36,418 bases of DNA from positions 1-36,418 of the forward strand of contig DATKXO010000460.1 in NCBI GenBank assembly GCA_035528995.1, given 5' to 3'. The notes below the pieces were generated by a model, which ran no database searches, was not told the DNA's origin, and was given only the letters and a program-made list of their open reading frames with translations. Positions 19,945 to 27,704 of this stretch are shown here, piece by piece. The position numbers and the translations under genes were made by a program. The DNA is from DATKXO01 sp035528995 (GTDB lineage Bacteria > Planctomycetota > Phycisphaerae > UBA1845). Positions within the stretch are counted from its first letter, which is position 1. Every line of letters starts with the position of its first letter.

Positions 19945-20898
19945 TCACTCTCGCACGATCCGGGTGCCCGTTTTGCCGGCGATGGCCCGGCCGAGGTTCT
20001 CCGGGTTGGTGATCAGGGCCTCGCCTCCGCCGGCCTCCAGGTAGTCCACGATGGCCTGAATCTTGGGCAGCATGCTGCCGGGCGCAAACTGCCCCTCGTC
20101 GATGTACCTTCGGGCCTCGGCCACCGTCATCCGATCCACCGGTTTCTGGTCGGGCTTGCCGAAGTTGAGGTAGACCTGCTCGACTACGGTGGAGATCAGC
20201 AGCAGGTGGGCGTTGAGCTTGCGGGCCAGAAGACTGGAGGCTAGGTCCTTGTCGATGACGGCCTCGATGCCGGTCAGCGTGCCGTCGTCCGCCCTGACAA
20301 CCGGGATGCCGCCGCCGCCGACGGCCACCACGACGAAGTCCTCGTCGATGAGCCGTTTGATCGCGCTGAACTCCAGGATCTCCCTGGGTATGGGTGAGGC
20401 CACCACGCGGCGAAAACCTCGTCCCGCGTCCTGCACAACGGTCCACCCGTCCTTCTCCTGGTGGGCCCGGGCCGTTTCCTCGTCCAGGAAGCTGCCGATC
20501 GGCTTGCTCGGATGTTGGAAGGCCGGGTCGTCGGCGTCTACCAGCACTCGGGTGATGACGGTCGCCACGGGCAAGGGGTTCGGCCAGCCGCGCATGCAGT
20601 TGTCCAGGCCCTGCTGGATCTGGTAGCCGATCCCGCCCTGCGTGTCCGCCCCGCACGAGTCCAGCGGCACCGGGTGAAGCTCGTGGGCCGCCAACTCCGA
20701 TCGGCGCAGGATGAACCCCACCTGTGGCCCGTTGCCGTGCGTGATGACCACCCGGTAGCCCCGTTCGAGCAACTGGACGATATCGCCGCAGGTCTTGAGG
20801 CAGGCGGCGTACTGGTCCGGTACCGTGCGGTGCTCCCGGTCGGCGATCAGCGAGTTTCCGCCGATGGCAAGGACGATCAGTTTCTTCTGTGAAGCCAT
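19945..20898 (-). CDS. arcC: Carbamate kinase
   Basis: A 317-residue amino-acid-kinase-family enzyme that transfers phosphate from carbamoyl phosphate to ADP, giving ATP, CO2 and ammonia. Motifs: VLAIGGNSL (nucleotide/phosphate loop), THGNGPQVG, DTQGGIGYQIQQ, VVAVGGGGIPVV, VIDKDLASSLLA and LITNPENLGRAIAGKTGT. Length and motifs fit ArcC/YqeA. The ATG at 20898 begins the conserved part (ASQKKLIVLAIGG); the frame continues to 20931. It is the first gene of the minus-strand set kinase, PLP enzyme, ATCase-like protein. There is no arginine deiminase or ornithine carbamoyltransferase nearby, so the carbamoyl phosphate is more likely to come from YgeW or the ATCase-like enzyme. Confidence 0.95.
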   Translation of the reverse strand: MASQKKLIVLAIGGNSLIADREHRTVPDQYAACLKTCGDIVQLLERGYRVVITHGNGPQVGFILRRSELAAHELHPVPLDSCGADTQGGIGYQIQQGLDNCMRGWPNPLPVATVITRVLVDADDPAFQHPSKPIGSFLDEETARAHQEKDGWTVVQDAGRGFRRVVASPIPREILEFSAIKRLIDEDFVVVAVGGGGIPVVRADDGTLTGIEAVIDKDLASSLLARKLNAHLLLISTVVEQVYLNFGKPDQKPVDRMTVAEARRYIDEGQFAPGSMLPKIQAIVDYLEAGGGEALITNPENLGRAIAGKTGTRIVRE

Positions 20899-21207
20899 GA
20901 CAGCTACCGTTCCTGGTTGGACAAGGGACACATCGGTCCATTGTCTACGGGGTCGTTACCGGGGGAGGCAGCCGACGCCGGTGCCGCCCGGTCATCGTCC
21001 GGATTCAGCGGTAAATGAGCCCGCGTGGTCCAAGGCGTGCACTCGAGCAGTCTTACGGACCGACAATGCCTGGCTGGGTACCGCGAGCCCCGTATGATGA
21101 ACCCCAATGCCTGCCCCGTCAAGGGCTTCCAGGTGTTCGTCGGGGACGATGGCGGCGAGCGACGCTGCCACTCGCGACTGAGATGGCCCGCGGTCTGCGG
21201 CGGGCGG
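20899..21207. other. Intergenic region upstream of carbamate kinase, no gene seen
   Basis: This 309-bp stretch must hold the promoter of the carbamate kinase set and the 3' side of the CpaE-like gene. AGGAA lies about 12 nt before the kinase ATG. No good -35/-10 pair was found; a TAGACAAT near 20938-20945 (minus strand) lacks a partner -35. A plus-strand ORF crossing the right part runs antisense into the CpaE-like gene and shows no recognisable features. Confidence 0.5.
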
Positions 21208-22410
21208 CTACTCCCTGACCGGTTCTTTCCGCCCCCACAGGCGGCCGAAGAGGCCCTTGCGCTGATCTGAACCCGGTTCGTCGTCCAGCGGATCGCTGGC
21301 GATCTTCTTGGCCATCTCGTAAATGGCCATGCGGGCGGGGCTCCGGGGCGAGTCGGTCAGGATGGGCTGCCCCAGGTCCAGCGAGGCCATGACCCGGCGG
21401 TAGTCGTTGGGGATCGTGCCGAAGACCGGGCGGCCGAAGTGCTCCGCCACGTCGTTGGGATTGATACGCTCGTAATCGGCTTTGCAGCGGTTGAGCACGA
21501 CCTCGACGGAGTCCATGTTCGCCCCCATCTGCTTGAGCAACTGGTAGATTCTGGAGGCGTTGCGGATCGACGGGACACTGAGCTGGGCCACCACCAGCAC
21601 CAGGTTGGCGTGCTCGATGGCCGCGGCGCTGAAGAAGTTGAATCCCCTGGGCAGATCAACGATCACGTTGGCGTACATGCTGGCCAGGAACTCGAGGAGC
21701 TTCTCGACGTTCTCCGGGGCCACCTCCTGAGCGTCGCGGGTACTATCGGGTCGGGCCAGAACGTGCACGTCGCAGGGAAGGGCGTGCATGGCGGACTCAA
21801 TGATCGTCCGGTCGAGTTCGGTGCCGGTGCGGCACAGGTCGGCCACCGAGTAGGCCGGCTCGCAGTCGAAGGCGCAGGCCACGTCGCCGAATTCCAGGTT
21901 CAGGTCCACCAGGGCGGCGGGGCGGTCGGTCAGGTGGCTCAGCTCGATGGCCAGGTTGCAGGCGATCGTCGTGGCCCCGACCCCCCCGGTCGAGCCGACC
22001 ACGCAGACGCGCCGCGAGGTGTGGACCACGTTCGCTCGCGTGGCCTGAATCCTGGCGATGGCGCTTTCCAGGTCGTCGGTCTCGATGGGCGAGCAGACGA
22101 ACTGGCCGCACCCCGCCCGCATGGCATGAATGATCGCCTCGGGGTCGTTCCGGCCGCTGATGCCGATGATGCCTATGTCCGGGACCTGACGGACCAGGCA
22201 CTGGACGACCTCCAGAGACCCGTCCAGGTCGGGGTCGAGATTGACCAGGACCATGTCCGGTCGGGTGGTGCTGATACATTTGCTGAGCTGGTCCCAGGTG
22301 GGCACCTGGTTGACCACCTGCAGACGCGGCAGGTTGGTGAGCGCGCGGCGGATCTGCTCACCGGTATCGGCATCGGTGTTGAAGAAGCAAACCCGGACGT
22401 GTCGGTGCAT
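21208..22410 (-). CDS. CpaE/TadZ-like pilus-assembly ATPase (receiver-like + MinD/ParA domain)
   Basis: A 400-residue protein. Residues about 5-125 form a receiver-like domain (VRVCFFNTDAD, MVLVNLDPDLDGSLEVV, IGIIGISGRND). From about 132 a MinD/ParA-type ATPase follows, with VVGSTGGVGATTIACNLA, ALVDLNLEFGDVA, IVDLPRGFN and VLNRCKADYE. The deviant Walker motif normally written KGGVGKTT reads TGGVGATT, so both lysines are replaced; loss of the second is common in CpaE/TadZ, loss of the first is less usual. AGGGGA precedes the ATG. CpaE/TadZ places Tad pili at the cell pole, but no other tad genes are in this window. The C-terminal tail (QRKGLFGRLWGRKE) is basic and amphipathic and may bind membrane. 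Confidence 0.88.
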   Translation of the reverse strand: MHRHVRVCFFNTDADTGEQIRRALTNLPRLQVVNQVPTWDQLSKCISTTRPDMVLVNLDPDLDGSLEVVQCLVRQVPDIGIIGISGRNDPEAIIHAMRAGCGQFVCSPIETDDLESAIARIQATRANVVHTSRRVCVVGSTGGVGATTIACNLAIELSHLTDRPAALVDLNLEFGDVACAFDCEPAYSVADLCRTGTELDRTIIESAMHALPCDVHVLARPDSTRDAQEVAPENVEKLLEFLASMYANVIVDLPRGFNFFSAAAIEHANLVLVVAQLSVPSIRNASRIYQLLKQMGANMDSVEVVLNRCKADYERINPNDVAEHFGRPVFGTIPNDYRRVMASLDLGQPILTDSPRSPARMAIYEMAKKIASDPLDDEPGSDQRKGLFGRLWGRKEPVRE

Positions 22411-22717
22411 GGAAATCCCCTGCCGGGCACGTACGCTCCTGGAAGCCGAGCTGGCGCGCGCGGCGCCGGTAACTTCGTTATCGGAGACCGGGGGCGGTGG
22501 ATTCGCAAGAAACCGGCCGGATCATGCCGCCGGTCCGCTCGTGCGCGGTCTGCCCGGCGTGGCCGGACACCGGCGCGCCGAGGGCCGTCCTATAACGAAG
22601 GTAAGCAGCAGGCCAAGTCGTCCCCGGGTCCGGCGAGCAACGGCACGTGCCTGGGCCGGGGCGCCGCCGCCATCCTTGCCGGCGGTGGGCCACCGTTGCA
22701 CCGACGGGGCCCTCGGA
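22411..22717. other. Intergenic region between CpaE-like and lipoprotein genes, no gene seen
   Basis: This 307-bp region is very GC-rich. A CCGCC-9 nt-GGCGG inverted repeat (minus-strand sense, about 22670-22690) lies downstream of the lipoprotein stop and might help end its transcript; no T run follows. No convincing promoter or RNA gene was found. Confidence 0.45.
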
Positions 22718-23383
22718 TCATTCCCGAACCAGTGTGAATAGCGGGTCCTGATCGTAGGTATGACCCGGCAAACCGAGGGCGCCCTGAAGCTCGTCGTCAT
22801 CGGGGGCTATGAGCGTGGCTCCGAACTGGATGGCCTGGGTCCCTCCGAACTGGCTGGGGACGTTCGTCTGGTACTCGGTGCGAACGCTGAACGAATCGCC
22901 CACCAGGATCACCACGACCTCCGTGAGGTGCATGTATTGCTCCGAGTCCTCCAGGAAGTCCTCCAGCGGTTCAAACACGCCGCCCGAGCCGACGTACGTG
23001 CCGGTGACCGATTCCGTCTCGTAATCGAAGATCACCTCGGTCCCCGTCGGGAAGCCGAAGAAGGCCCCCAGCAGCGTTCCACCGAAGCGGGTCACGACTC
23101 CGTCGGCCGAGAGGGTCAGGATCAGCTCGCCGCTCTCCAGGGGACCGGTGGCCTGTCCGCGGAAGGTGGCCCCGCCCATGTCTTCAGCCAGTGCGCCGCC
23201 ACCCTCGTTGACGGCCACGAACTCGGGTGGCGTCACCTGCGGACCGGCGGTGTTGGCGTTGTCCTCGGCGCCCGGCGGAACGACATCGCCGGTAGCGCCG
23301 CCGCCGGAAGCGCAGCCCCCGACAACGAGCGACAGGGCCGCCAGCATGCCGATCTCTCGCAATGTCCGGTTGGACGATCTCAT
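22718..23383 (-). CDS. Hypothetical lipoprotein
   Basis: A 221-residue protein with a lipoprotein signal peptide: basic start (MRSSNRTLREIG), hydrophobic core (MLAALSLVV) and lipobox GGC followed by ASGGGA, so Cys would be lipidated. A Gly/Pro/Asn-rich linker follows. The rest is predicted mostly beta, with TFRGQATGPLESGELILTL and VIFDYETESVTGTYVGSG in pieces, suggesting a small beta-sandwich or barrel. The ATG at 23383 is chosen because GGAGG sits 6 nt upstream and the signal peptide starts there; the frame extends to 23443. I do not recognise a family. It is divergent from the exoribonuclease gene. Confidence 0.8.
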   Translation of the reverse strand: MRSSNRTLREIGMLAALSLVVGGCASGGGATGDVVPPGAEDNANTAGPQVTPPEFVAVNEGGGALAEDMGGATFRGQATGPLESGELILTLSADGVVTRFGGTLLGAFFGFPTGTEVIFDYETESVTGTYVGSGGVFEPLEDFLEDSEQYMHLTEVVVILVGDSFSVRTEYQTNVPSQFGGTQAIQFGATLIAPDDDELQGALGLPGHTYDQDPLFTLVRE

Positions 23384-23735
23384 GTCTGCCTCCGCACCTG
23401 GCCGGTCGGCCACTGTTGGCAACGCGGTGTCCAACCCCTCCAACCGCAGACGCGCTGAACAGCCTGCGTCAGAGAGCCGCGGCCCCCGGGGGCTGCGGCT
23501 CGCGGGTCTCGAAGCCCCTCGTAGTCTGTTGTTTACGACACAACCGGCAGGCGGTCAATCACCGGCGAGCCGCGAAGCGAACTCCCCCGGCGCCAACCGC
23601 CGGACCGGCGGACACGGACCGCCCCGTGTTGCCCCGGACGGTACCGCCCGCACATCGGGCCGGCTTGAATCGACATGGCCCCGGCACTACAATCCTCGTT
23701 CCTTGCCAACCGGAACCCTTGCCCGGCAGATTCGA
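23384..23735. other. Divergent intergenic region (lipoprotein / exoribonuclease)
   Basis: The 352 bp hold a strong plus-strand promoter (listed separately) near the right end and the lipoprotein ribosome binding site at the left. No glycine-riboswitch-like sequence was recognised before the downstream glycine-cleavage genes. No RNA gene was seen. Confidence 0.5.
23665..23693 (+). promoter_or_regulatory. Sigma-70-type promoter for the yhaM-gcvPA-gcvPB set
   Basis: TTGAAT (23665-23670), exactly 17 bp, TACAAT (23688-23693): 4/6 and 5/6 to consensus with ideal spacing, the best such match seen in the window. Transcription would start near 23700, about 36 nt before the exoribonuclease ATG. Confidence 0.65.
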
Positions 23736-24725
23736 ATGGCCCGACGCTACATAGGTGAGCTGACCCCCGGGGAACGGATCGAGGACCAGGTCTTCCTCAT
23801 CGCCTCGAAGGACCTCCGGCAGACGAATCAGGGCTCCCTCTACATCCACCTGGTCCTGGTGGACCGGACCGGGCAGGTCCCGGCCCGCATCTGGCAGGCC
23901 ACCGAGGCCATGTTCGAGACCATTCCCGAAGGAGGCTTCCTGCGGGTCAAGGGACGCAGCGAGAGTTACAAGGGCTCGCTCCAGTTCATCGTCGAGGCGA
24001 TCCGTCCGATCGAGGATCGCGACTCGATCGAGTTGGGCGAGTTCATGCCCAAGACCGAGGGCGACATCGAGGACATGTGGGCCCGTGTCGAGGAAATCGT
24101 CGGCCGGATCAGGAACGAGTACGTCGCGGCACTGATGCACTGCTTCCTGGCGGACGAGGAGCTGGTCCGCCGGTTCAAGACGGCTCCGGCCGCCGCTCAA
24201 CTGCACCACGCCTATCTGGGCGGGCTGCTGGAGCACACCCTGGCCGTGCTCGAAATGGCTGTCCTGGTGGTTCCGCGATATCCGAAGGTGTCGCTCGACT
24301 TGGTGCTGGCCGGTGTCTTCCTGCACGACATCGCCAAGACGGCCGAGCTGAAATACGAGACCAATTTCGGGTACGCCGACGCGGGCCAGCTCGTGGGGCA
24401 CATCCCCCTGGCCACGGTGTGGATCGAACTCAAGGCCGCCGCCGCGGCCAAGGAGCTGGGCAAACCGTTCCCCAACGATATCAAGTACGTGCTGCAACAC
24501 ATCGTGCTGTCGCATCACGGTCAGTATGAGTTCGGCAGCCCCAAGCTGCCCGCCCTGCCCGAGGCCGTCGCCGTCCACTACCTGGACAACCTCGACGCCA
24601 AGCTGCACACCTTCGTGCGAGAGATCGAGAAAGACCCCGACGACGAGAGTCGCTGGACCAAGTACAAACCAATGGTGCAATCCAAAATCTTCAAGCCCGA
24701 TGTCCTCAATGATCGTACCGAGTAG
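23736..24725 (+). CDS. YhaM-like 3'-5' exoribonuclease (OB-fold + HD domain)
   Basis: A 329-residue protein. The N-terminal OB-fold (about 10-100) has RIEDQVFLIASKDLRQTNQG and LVLVDRTGQVPARIWQATE. The HD domain (about 140-280) has LHHAYLGGLLEHTLAVLEMA, the FLHDIAKTAEL His-Asp pair and HIVLSHHG, the metal ligands of this phosphohydrolase family. Length and order match Bacillus YhaM (about 314 residues), a 3'-5' exoribonuclease. The ATG at 23736 starts the similarity (ARRYIGELTPGER) and lies about 36 nt from the predicted transcript start, though it has no clear ribosome binding site. The frame is open from 23148 upstream but without similarity. The gcvPA start is 12 bp after its stop, so the genes are probably cotranscribed. 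Confidence 0.9.
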   Translation: MARRYIGELTPGERIEDQVFLIASKDLRQTNQGSLYIHLVLVDRTGQVPARIWQATEAMFETIPEGGFLRVKGRSESYKGSLQFIVEAIRPIEDRDSIELGEFMPKTEGDIEDMWARVEEIVGRIRNEYVAALMHCFLADEELVRRFKTAPAAAQLHHAYLGGLLEHTLAVLEMAVLVVPRYPKVSLDLVLAGVFLHDIAKTAELKYETNFGYADAGQLVGHIPLATVWIELKAAAAAKELGKPFPNDIKYVLQHIVLSHHGQYEFGSPKLPALPEAVAVHYLDNLDAKLHTFVREIEKDPDDESRWTKYKPMVQSKIFKPDVLNDRTE

Positions 24726-24737
24726 ACGTTCCACAAG

Positions 24738-26075
24738 ATGAACTACGCACAGCTCAACGACCAACAGATTGCCGCTATGCTTGGCGCGATCGGCGTTCGC
24801 TCGATCGACGACCTGTTCTCCGTCATCCCCGACGCCCAGCGATTGAAGCGCCCGCTGAACATCCCCGACGGCGTCTCGGAGTTGGAGATGCTGCGAGACC
24901 TCCGGTCGCTCACCGACCGAAACGCCGACTGCACCGAGCTGGTCTGCTTCCTCGGCGCCGGGGCCTACGACCACTTCATCCCCACCGTGGTGGACGACCT
25001 GGCCGGCCGGGGCGAGTTCCTGACCGCCTACACGCCCTACCAGGCCGAGGCCTCGCAGGGCTCGCTACAGGCCTTCTACGAATACCAGACCATGATCTGC
25101 CAGTTGACCGGCATGGACGTGGCCAACGCCTCGCTCTACGAGAGCGCCAGCTCGGCCGCCGAGGCGGTTCTGCTGGCCCGCGGCGCGACGCGAAGGAACC
25201 GCGTCGTCGTGTCGTTGGCCGTCCACCCCGAAACGCGCCAGGTCCTGGACAGCTACATGAGCTGTCTGACGCTGGACCTGGCCACGGTTCCCATGGCGGA
25301 CGGCGCGACGGACCCCTCCGTCCTGGCCGACGCGGTCAACGACGACACCGCGGCCGTGGTGGTTCAGTCGCCGACGTTCTTCGGCTGCATCGAGCGGCTG
25401 GCCGACCTGGCCCGAATCGCGCACGACGCCGGGGCTCTGCTGATCGTCTCGGTCGATCCGATCAGTTGCGGGCTGCTCAAACCGCCGGGCGATCTGGGGG
25501 CCGATCTCGTAGTGGGCGAGGGTCAGGCCCTGGGTATCCCGCTGGGTTACGGCGGACCGTACCTGGGGTTCTTCGCGGCCAAGGAGAAATACCTCCGCAA
25601 GATGCCCGGGCGCGTGGTTGGGATGGGCGCGGACGCGGAGGGCCGGCGAGGCTTCTGCCTGGCCCTGCAGACCCGCGAGCAGCACATCCGACGCGAGCGG
25701 GCCACCAGCAACGTCTGCACCAACCAGGGGCTCATGGCCCTGCGGGCGGCCGTGTATCTGGCCGCCATGGGCAAAAGCGGCATCGCCGCAGTGGCGGCCC
25801 AATGCCTGGACAAGGCCCACTACGCCGCCCAGCGCATCGCCGCCCTGGACGGCTACTCTCTGAAATTCCAGGCGCCGTTCTTCAAGGAGTTCACCGTGCA
25901 GACCGGCCGCGGCGTGCCGGCGGTATTGAAGAACTGTCGCCAGAAGGGAATCCTGGCCGGCGTTCCGCTGGGACGCTGGTTCGAGAACCTCGCCGACTGC
26001 TTCACCGTGGCGGTTACCGAAAAGCGAACCCGGGACGAGATCGACCGGCTGGTCGACGCGCTGGATACGGCATAG
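24738..26075 (+). CDS. gcvPA: Glycine dehydrogenase (decarboxylating) subunit 1, P-protein alpha
   Basis: A 445-residue N-terminal half of the split P-protein of the glycine cleavage system, which decarboxylates glycine and passes the aminomethyl group to the lipoyl H-protein. Characteristic segments: CFLGAGAYDHFIPTVVDDL, FLTAYTPYQAEASQGSLQAF, YQTMICQLTGMDVANASLYE and TREQHIRRERATSNVCTNQG. This subunit has the type I aminotransferase fold without the PLP lysine, which is in subunit 2. Usual length is about 440-450, so it is intact. The gene follows the exoribonuclease by 12 bp and precedes gcvPB by 4 bp. Confidence 0.97.
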   Translation: MNYAQLNDQQIAAMLGAIGVRSIDDLFSVIPDAQRLKRPLNIPDGVSELEMLRDLRSLTDRNADCTELVCFLGAGAYDHFIPTVVDDLAGRGEFLTAYTPYQAEASQGSLQAFYEYQTMICQLTGMDVANASLYESASSAAEAVLLARGATRRNRVVVSLAVHPETRQVLDSYMSCLTLDLATVPMADGATDPSVLADAVNDDTAAVVVQSPTFFGCIERLADLARIAHDAGALLIVSVDPISCGLLKPPGDLGADLVVGEGQALGIPLGYGGPYLGFFAAKEKYLRKMPGRVVGMGADAEGRRGFCLALQTREQHIRRERATSNVCTNQGLMALRAAVYLAAMGKSGIAAVAAQCLDKAHYAAQRIAALDGYSLKFQAPFFKEFTVQTGRGVPAVLKNCRQKGILAGVPLGRWFENLADCFTVAVTEKRTRDEIDRLVDALDTA

Positions 26076-26079
26076 AACC

Positions 26080-27558
26080 ATGGCATCCGGCAACGACATG
26101 ACGACGCACCACCAGAACGAAGCCCCGCTGCTGTTCGAGAAGAGCACACCGGGTACGTGTGCGGCCTCTCTGCCGCGTAGCGACGTTCCGGCCGTGGACC
26201 GCAATGCAGTCATCGGTGCGGACCTGTTGGCCGACGCGCCGCCGCAGCTTCCCGAGATCGGCGAACTCGACCTGGTCCGGCACTACACGCGGCTCAGCCA
26301 CCGCTGTTTCAGCATCGACGAGCACTTCTACCCGCTGGGCAGTTGCACCATGAAGTACAACCCGCGGATCAACGAGCGGGCCGCGGCCATGCCCGGTTTC
26401 GCCCAGGTCCACCCCTATCAGGACGAGTCGGACGTACAAGGTCTGCTCGAACTGCTCTACCGCCTGAGGATGGACCTGGCCGAGGTCTCCGGACTGGCCG
26501 AAGTCACGCTCCAACCCGCCGCGGGCGCCCATGGCGAGATGACCGGCTTGATGATCATCAACGCCTATCACCGCGATCGCGGTCAACCTCGCACCAAGGT
26601 ACTGGCCCCGGATTCGGCACACGGCACCAACCCGGCCAGTTGCACCATCTGCGGTAAGAGTTACCAGCAGATCGCGTCGCTCAAGAGCGGGCGCATCGAC
26701 GTGGACGCCTTGCGCCAAGCCGTCGATGACGACACCGCGGCCCTGATGATCACCAACCCCAACACCGTGGGGGTCTACGACGAGCAGATCGCCGACATCG
26801 CCGAAATCCTGCACGCCAGGGGCGCCCTGCTGTACCTCGACGGGGCCAACCTGAACGCCATCCTGGGCATCGCCAGGCCCGGTGATTTCGGCGTGGACGT
26901 GATGCACTTCAACACGCACAAGACGTTCGCCACGCCGCACGGCGGTGGAGGCCCCGGAGCCGGACCGGTCGGCGTGGCCGACCACCTCCGCCCCTTCCTG
27001 CCCGTGCCCCAGGTCGTGCGCCGGGATGACGGAACCTTCGCTTGGGACGAGGATCGGCCCAAGTCCATCGGCAAGGTGCGCTCCTTCTACGGGCAGATCG
27101 GCGTGCTGGTGCGGGCCTATACCTACGTCCGCGCGCTCGGCGGTGACGGCCTGCTCGATGTCGCTCGCAAGGCGGTCTTGAACGCCAACTATCTGGCGGC
27201 CCGGATCAAGGGCCGCTACGAGCTGCCCTTCCCTCCGCCGTATGCCCACGAGTTCGTCGCCCTGCCCCACTTCGACGAGCAGGACATCAGCAACGTGGAC
27301 GTGGCCAAACGGCTGCTCGACTTCGGCATGCACCCGCCGACCATGAGCTTCCCCATCGCCCACTGTCTGATGATCGAGCCCACCGAGACCGAGTCGCTGG
27401 CCTCGCTGGATGCGTTCGCCGACGCCCTCATCGCGATTGCCGACGAGGCCAAGGACCATCCCGAGCGCATACGCGAAGCGCCACACACCACGCCCATCCG
27501 GCGGATGGATGAAGTGGGGGCCAATCGCAAGCTCAACGTGCGCTGGCGACCCGAGTAG
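26080..27558 (+). CDS. gcvPB: Glycine dehydrogenase (decarboxylating) subunit 2, P-protein beta
   Basis: A 492-residue C-terminal half of the split P-protein, carrying the PLP cofactor. Landmarks are LVRHYTRLSHRCFSIDEHFY, PLGSCTMKYNP, LQPAAGAHGEMTGLM, APDSAHGTNPAS and the PLP-lysine block HFNTHKTFATPHGGGGPG, with Lys at about residue 280. It starts 4 nt after the gcvPA stop; the first ATG (26080) is used, and a second at 26098 is possible. Neither has a clear ribosome binding site, so coupling to gcvPA is likely. gcvH and gcvT are not in the window. The next gene supplies a lipoylation function, which fits. Confidence 0.97.
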   Translation: MASGNDMTTHHQNEAPLLFEKSTPGTCAASLPRSDVPAVDRNAVIGADLLADAPPQLPEIGELDLVRHYTRLSHRCFSIDEHFYPLGSCTMKYNPRINERAAAMPGFAQVHPYQDESDVQGLLELLYRLRMDLAEVSGLAEVTLQPAAGAHGEMTGLMIINAYHRDRGQPRTKVLAPDSAHGTNPASCTICGKSYQQIASLKSGRIDVDALRQAVDDDTAALMITNPNTVGVYDEQIADIAEILHARGALLYLDGANLNAILGIARPGDFGVDVMHFNTHKTFATPHGGGGPGAGPVGVADHLRPFLPVPQVVRRDDGTFAWDEDRPKSIGKVRSFYGQIGVLVRAYTYVRALGGDGLLDVARKAVLNANYLAARIKGRYELPFPPPYAHEFVALPHFDEQDISNVDVAKRLLDFGMHPPTMSFPIAHCLMIEPTETESLASLDAFADALIAIADEAKDHPERIREAPHTTPIRRMDEVGANRKLNVRWRPE

Positions 27559-27589
27559 TCGGTGTCAGACCATGCTCACCTGCAATGCC

Positions 27590-27684
27590 GTCGGGTGGCA
27601 CGCTTTCACGCGGTCGGGTGGCATGCTTTCACGCGGCGAAGCCGCGGGTAAGCATGTTCGACCAGGGGCAGAGCATGCCACCCG
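27590..27684. repeat. Intergenic repeat: two 23-bp direct copies, hairpin and inverted copy
   Basis: Two adjacent 23-bp units (27590-27612 and 27613-27635) begin GTCGGGTGGCA/CGCTTTCACGCG-like and differ at one base (C or T at unit position 11). The second copy opens a large hairpin: left arm 27622-27637 (CATGCTTTCACGCGGC), loop GAA, right arm 27641-27656 (GCCGCGGGTAAGCATG), with 13 of 16 pairs. A further inverted core (AGCATGCCACCCG, 27672-27684) faces the GGGTGGCATGCT of copy 2. It lies between gcvPB and the octanoyltransferase gene. It resembles a dispersed palindromic element, but other copies cannot be seen in this window. Confidence 0.75.
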
Positions 27685-27704
27685 CGAACTGGGCGTGATT
27701 CGCA

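Noticed and set aside
21025..21270. Small plus-strand ORF with MMNPNACPVKGFQVFVGDDG
   Set aside because: No ribosome binding site, it overlaps the 3' end of the CpaE-like gene in antisense, and its C-terminus is shadow-like; not convincing as a gene.
23384..24737. Glycine riboswitch upstream of the glycine decarboxylase genes
   Set aside because: gcvPA follows the exoribonuclease gene by 12 bp, and the region before that gene shows no tandem glycine-aptamer features.
27590..27684. CRISPR array
   Set aside because: Only two adjacent 23-bp copies with no spacer between them, plus an inverted copy and hairpin; no cas gene nearby.
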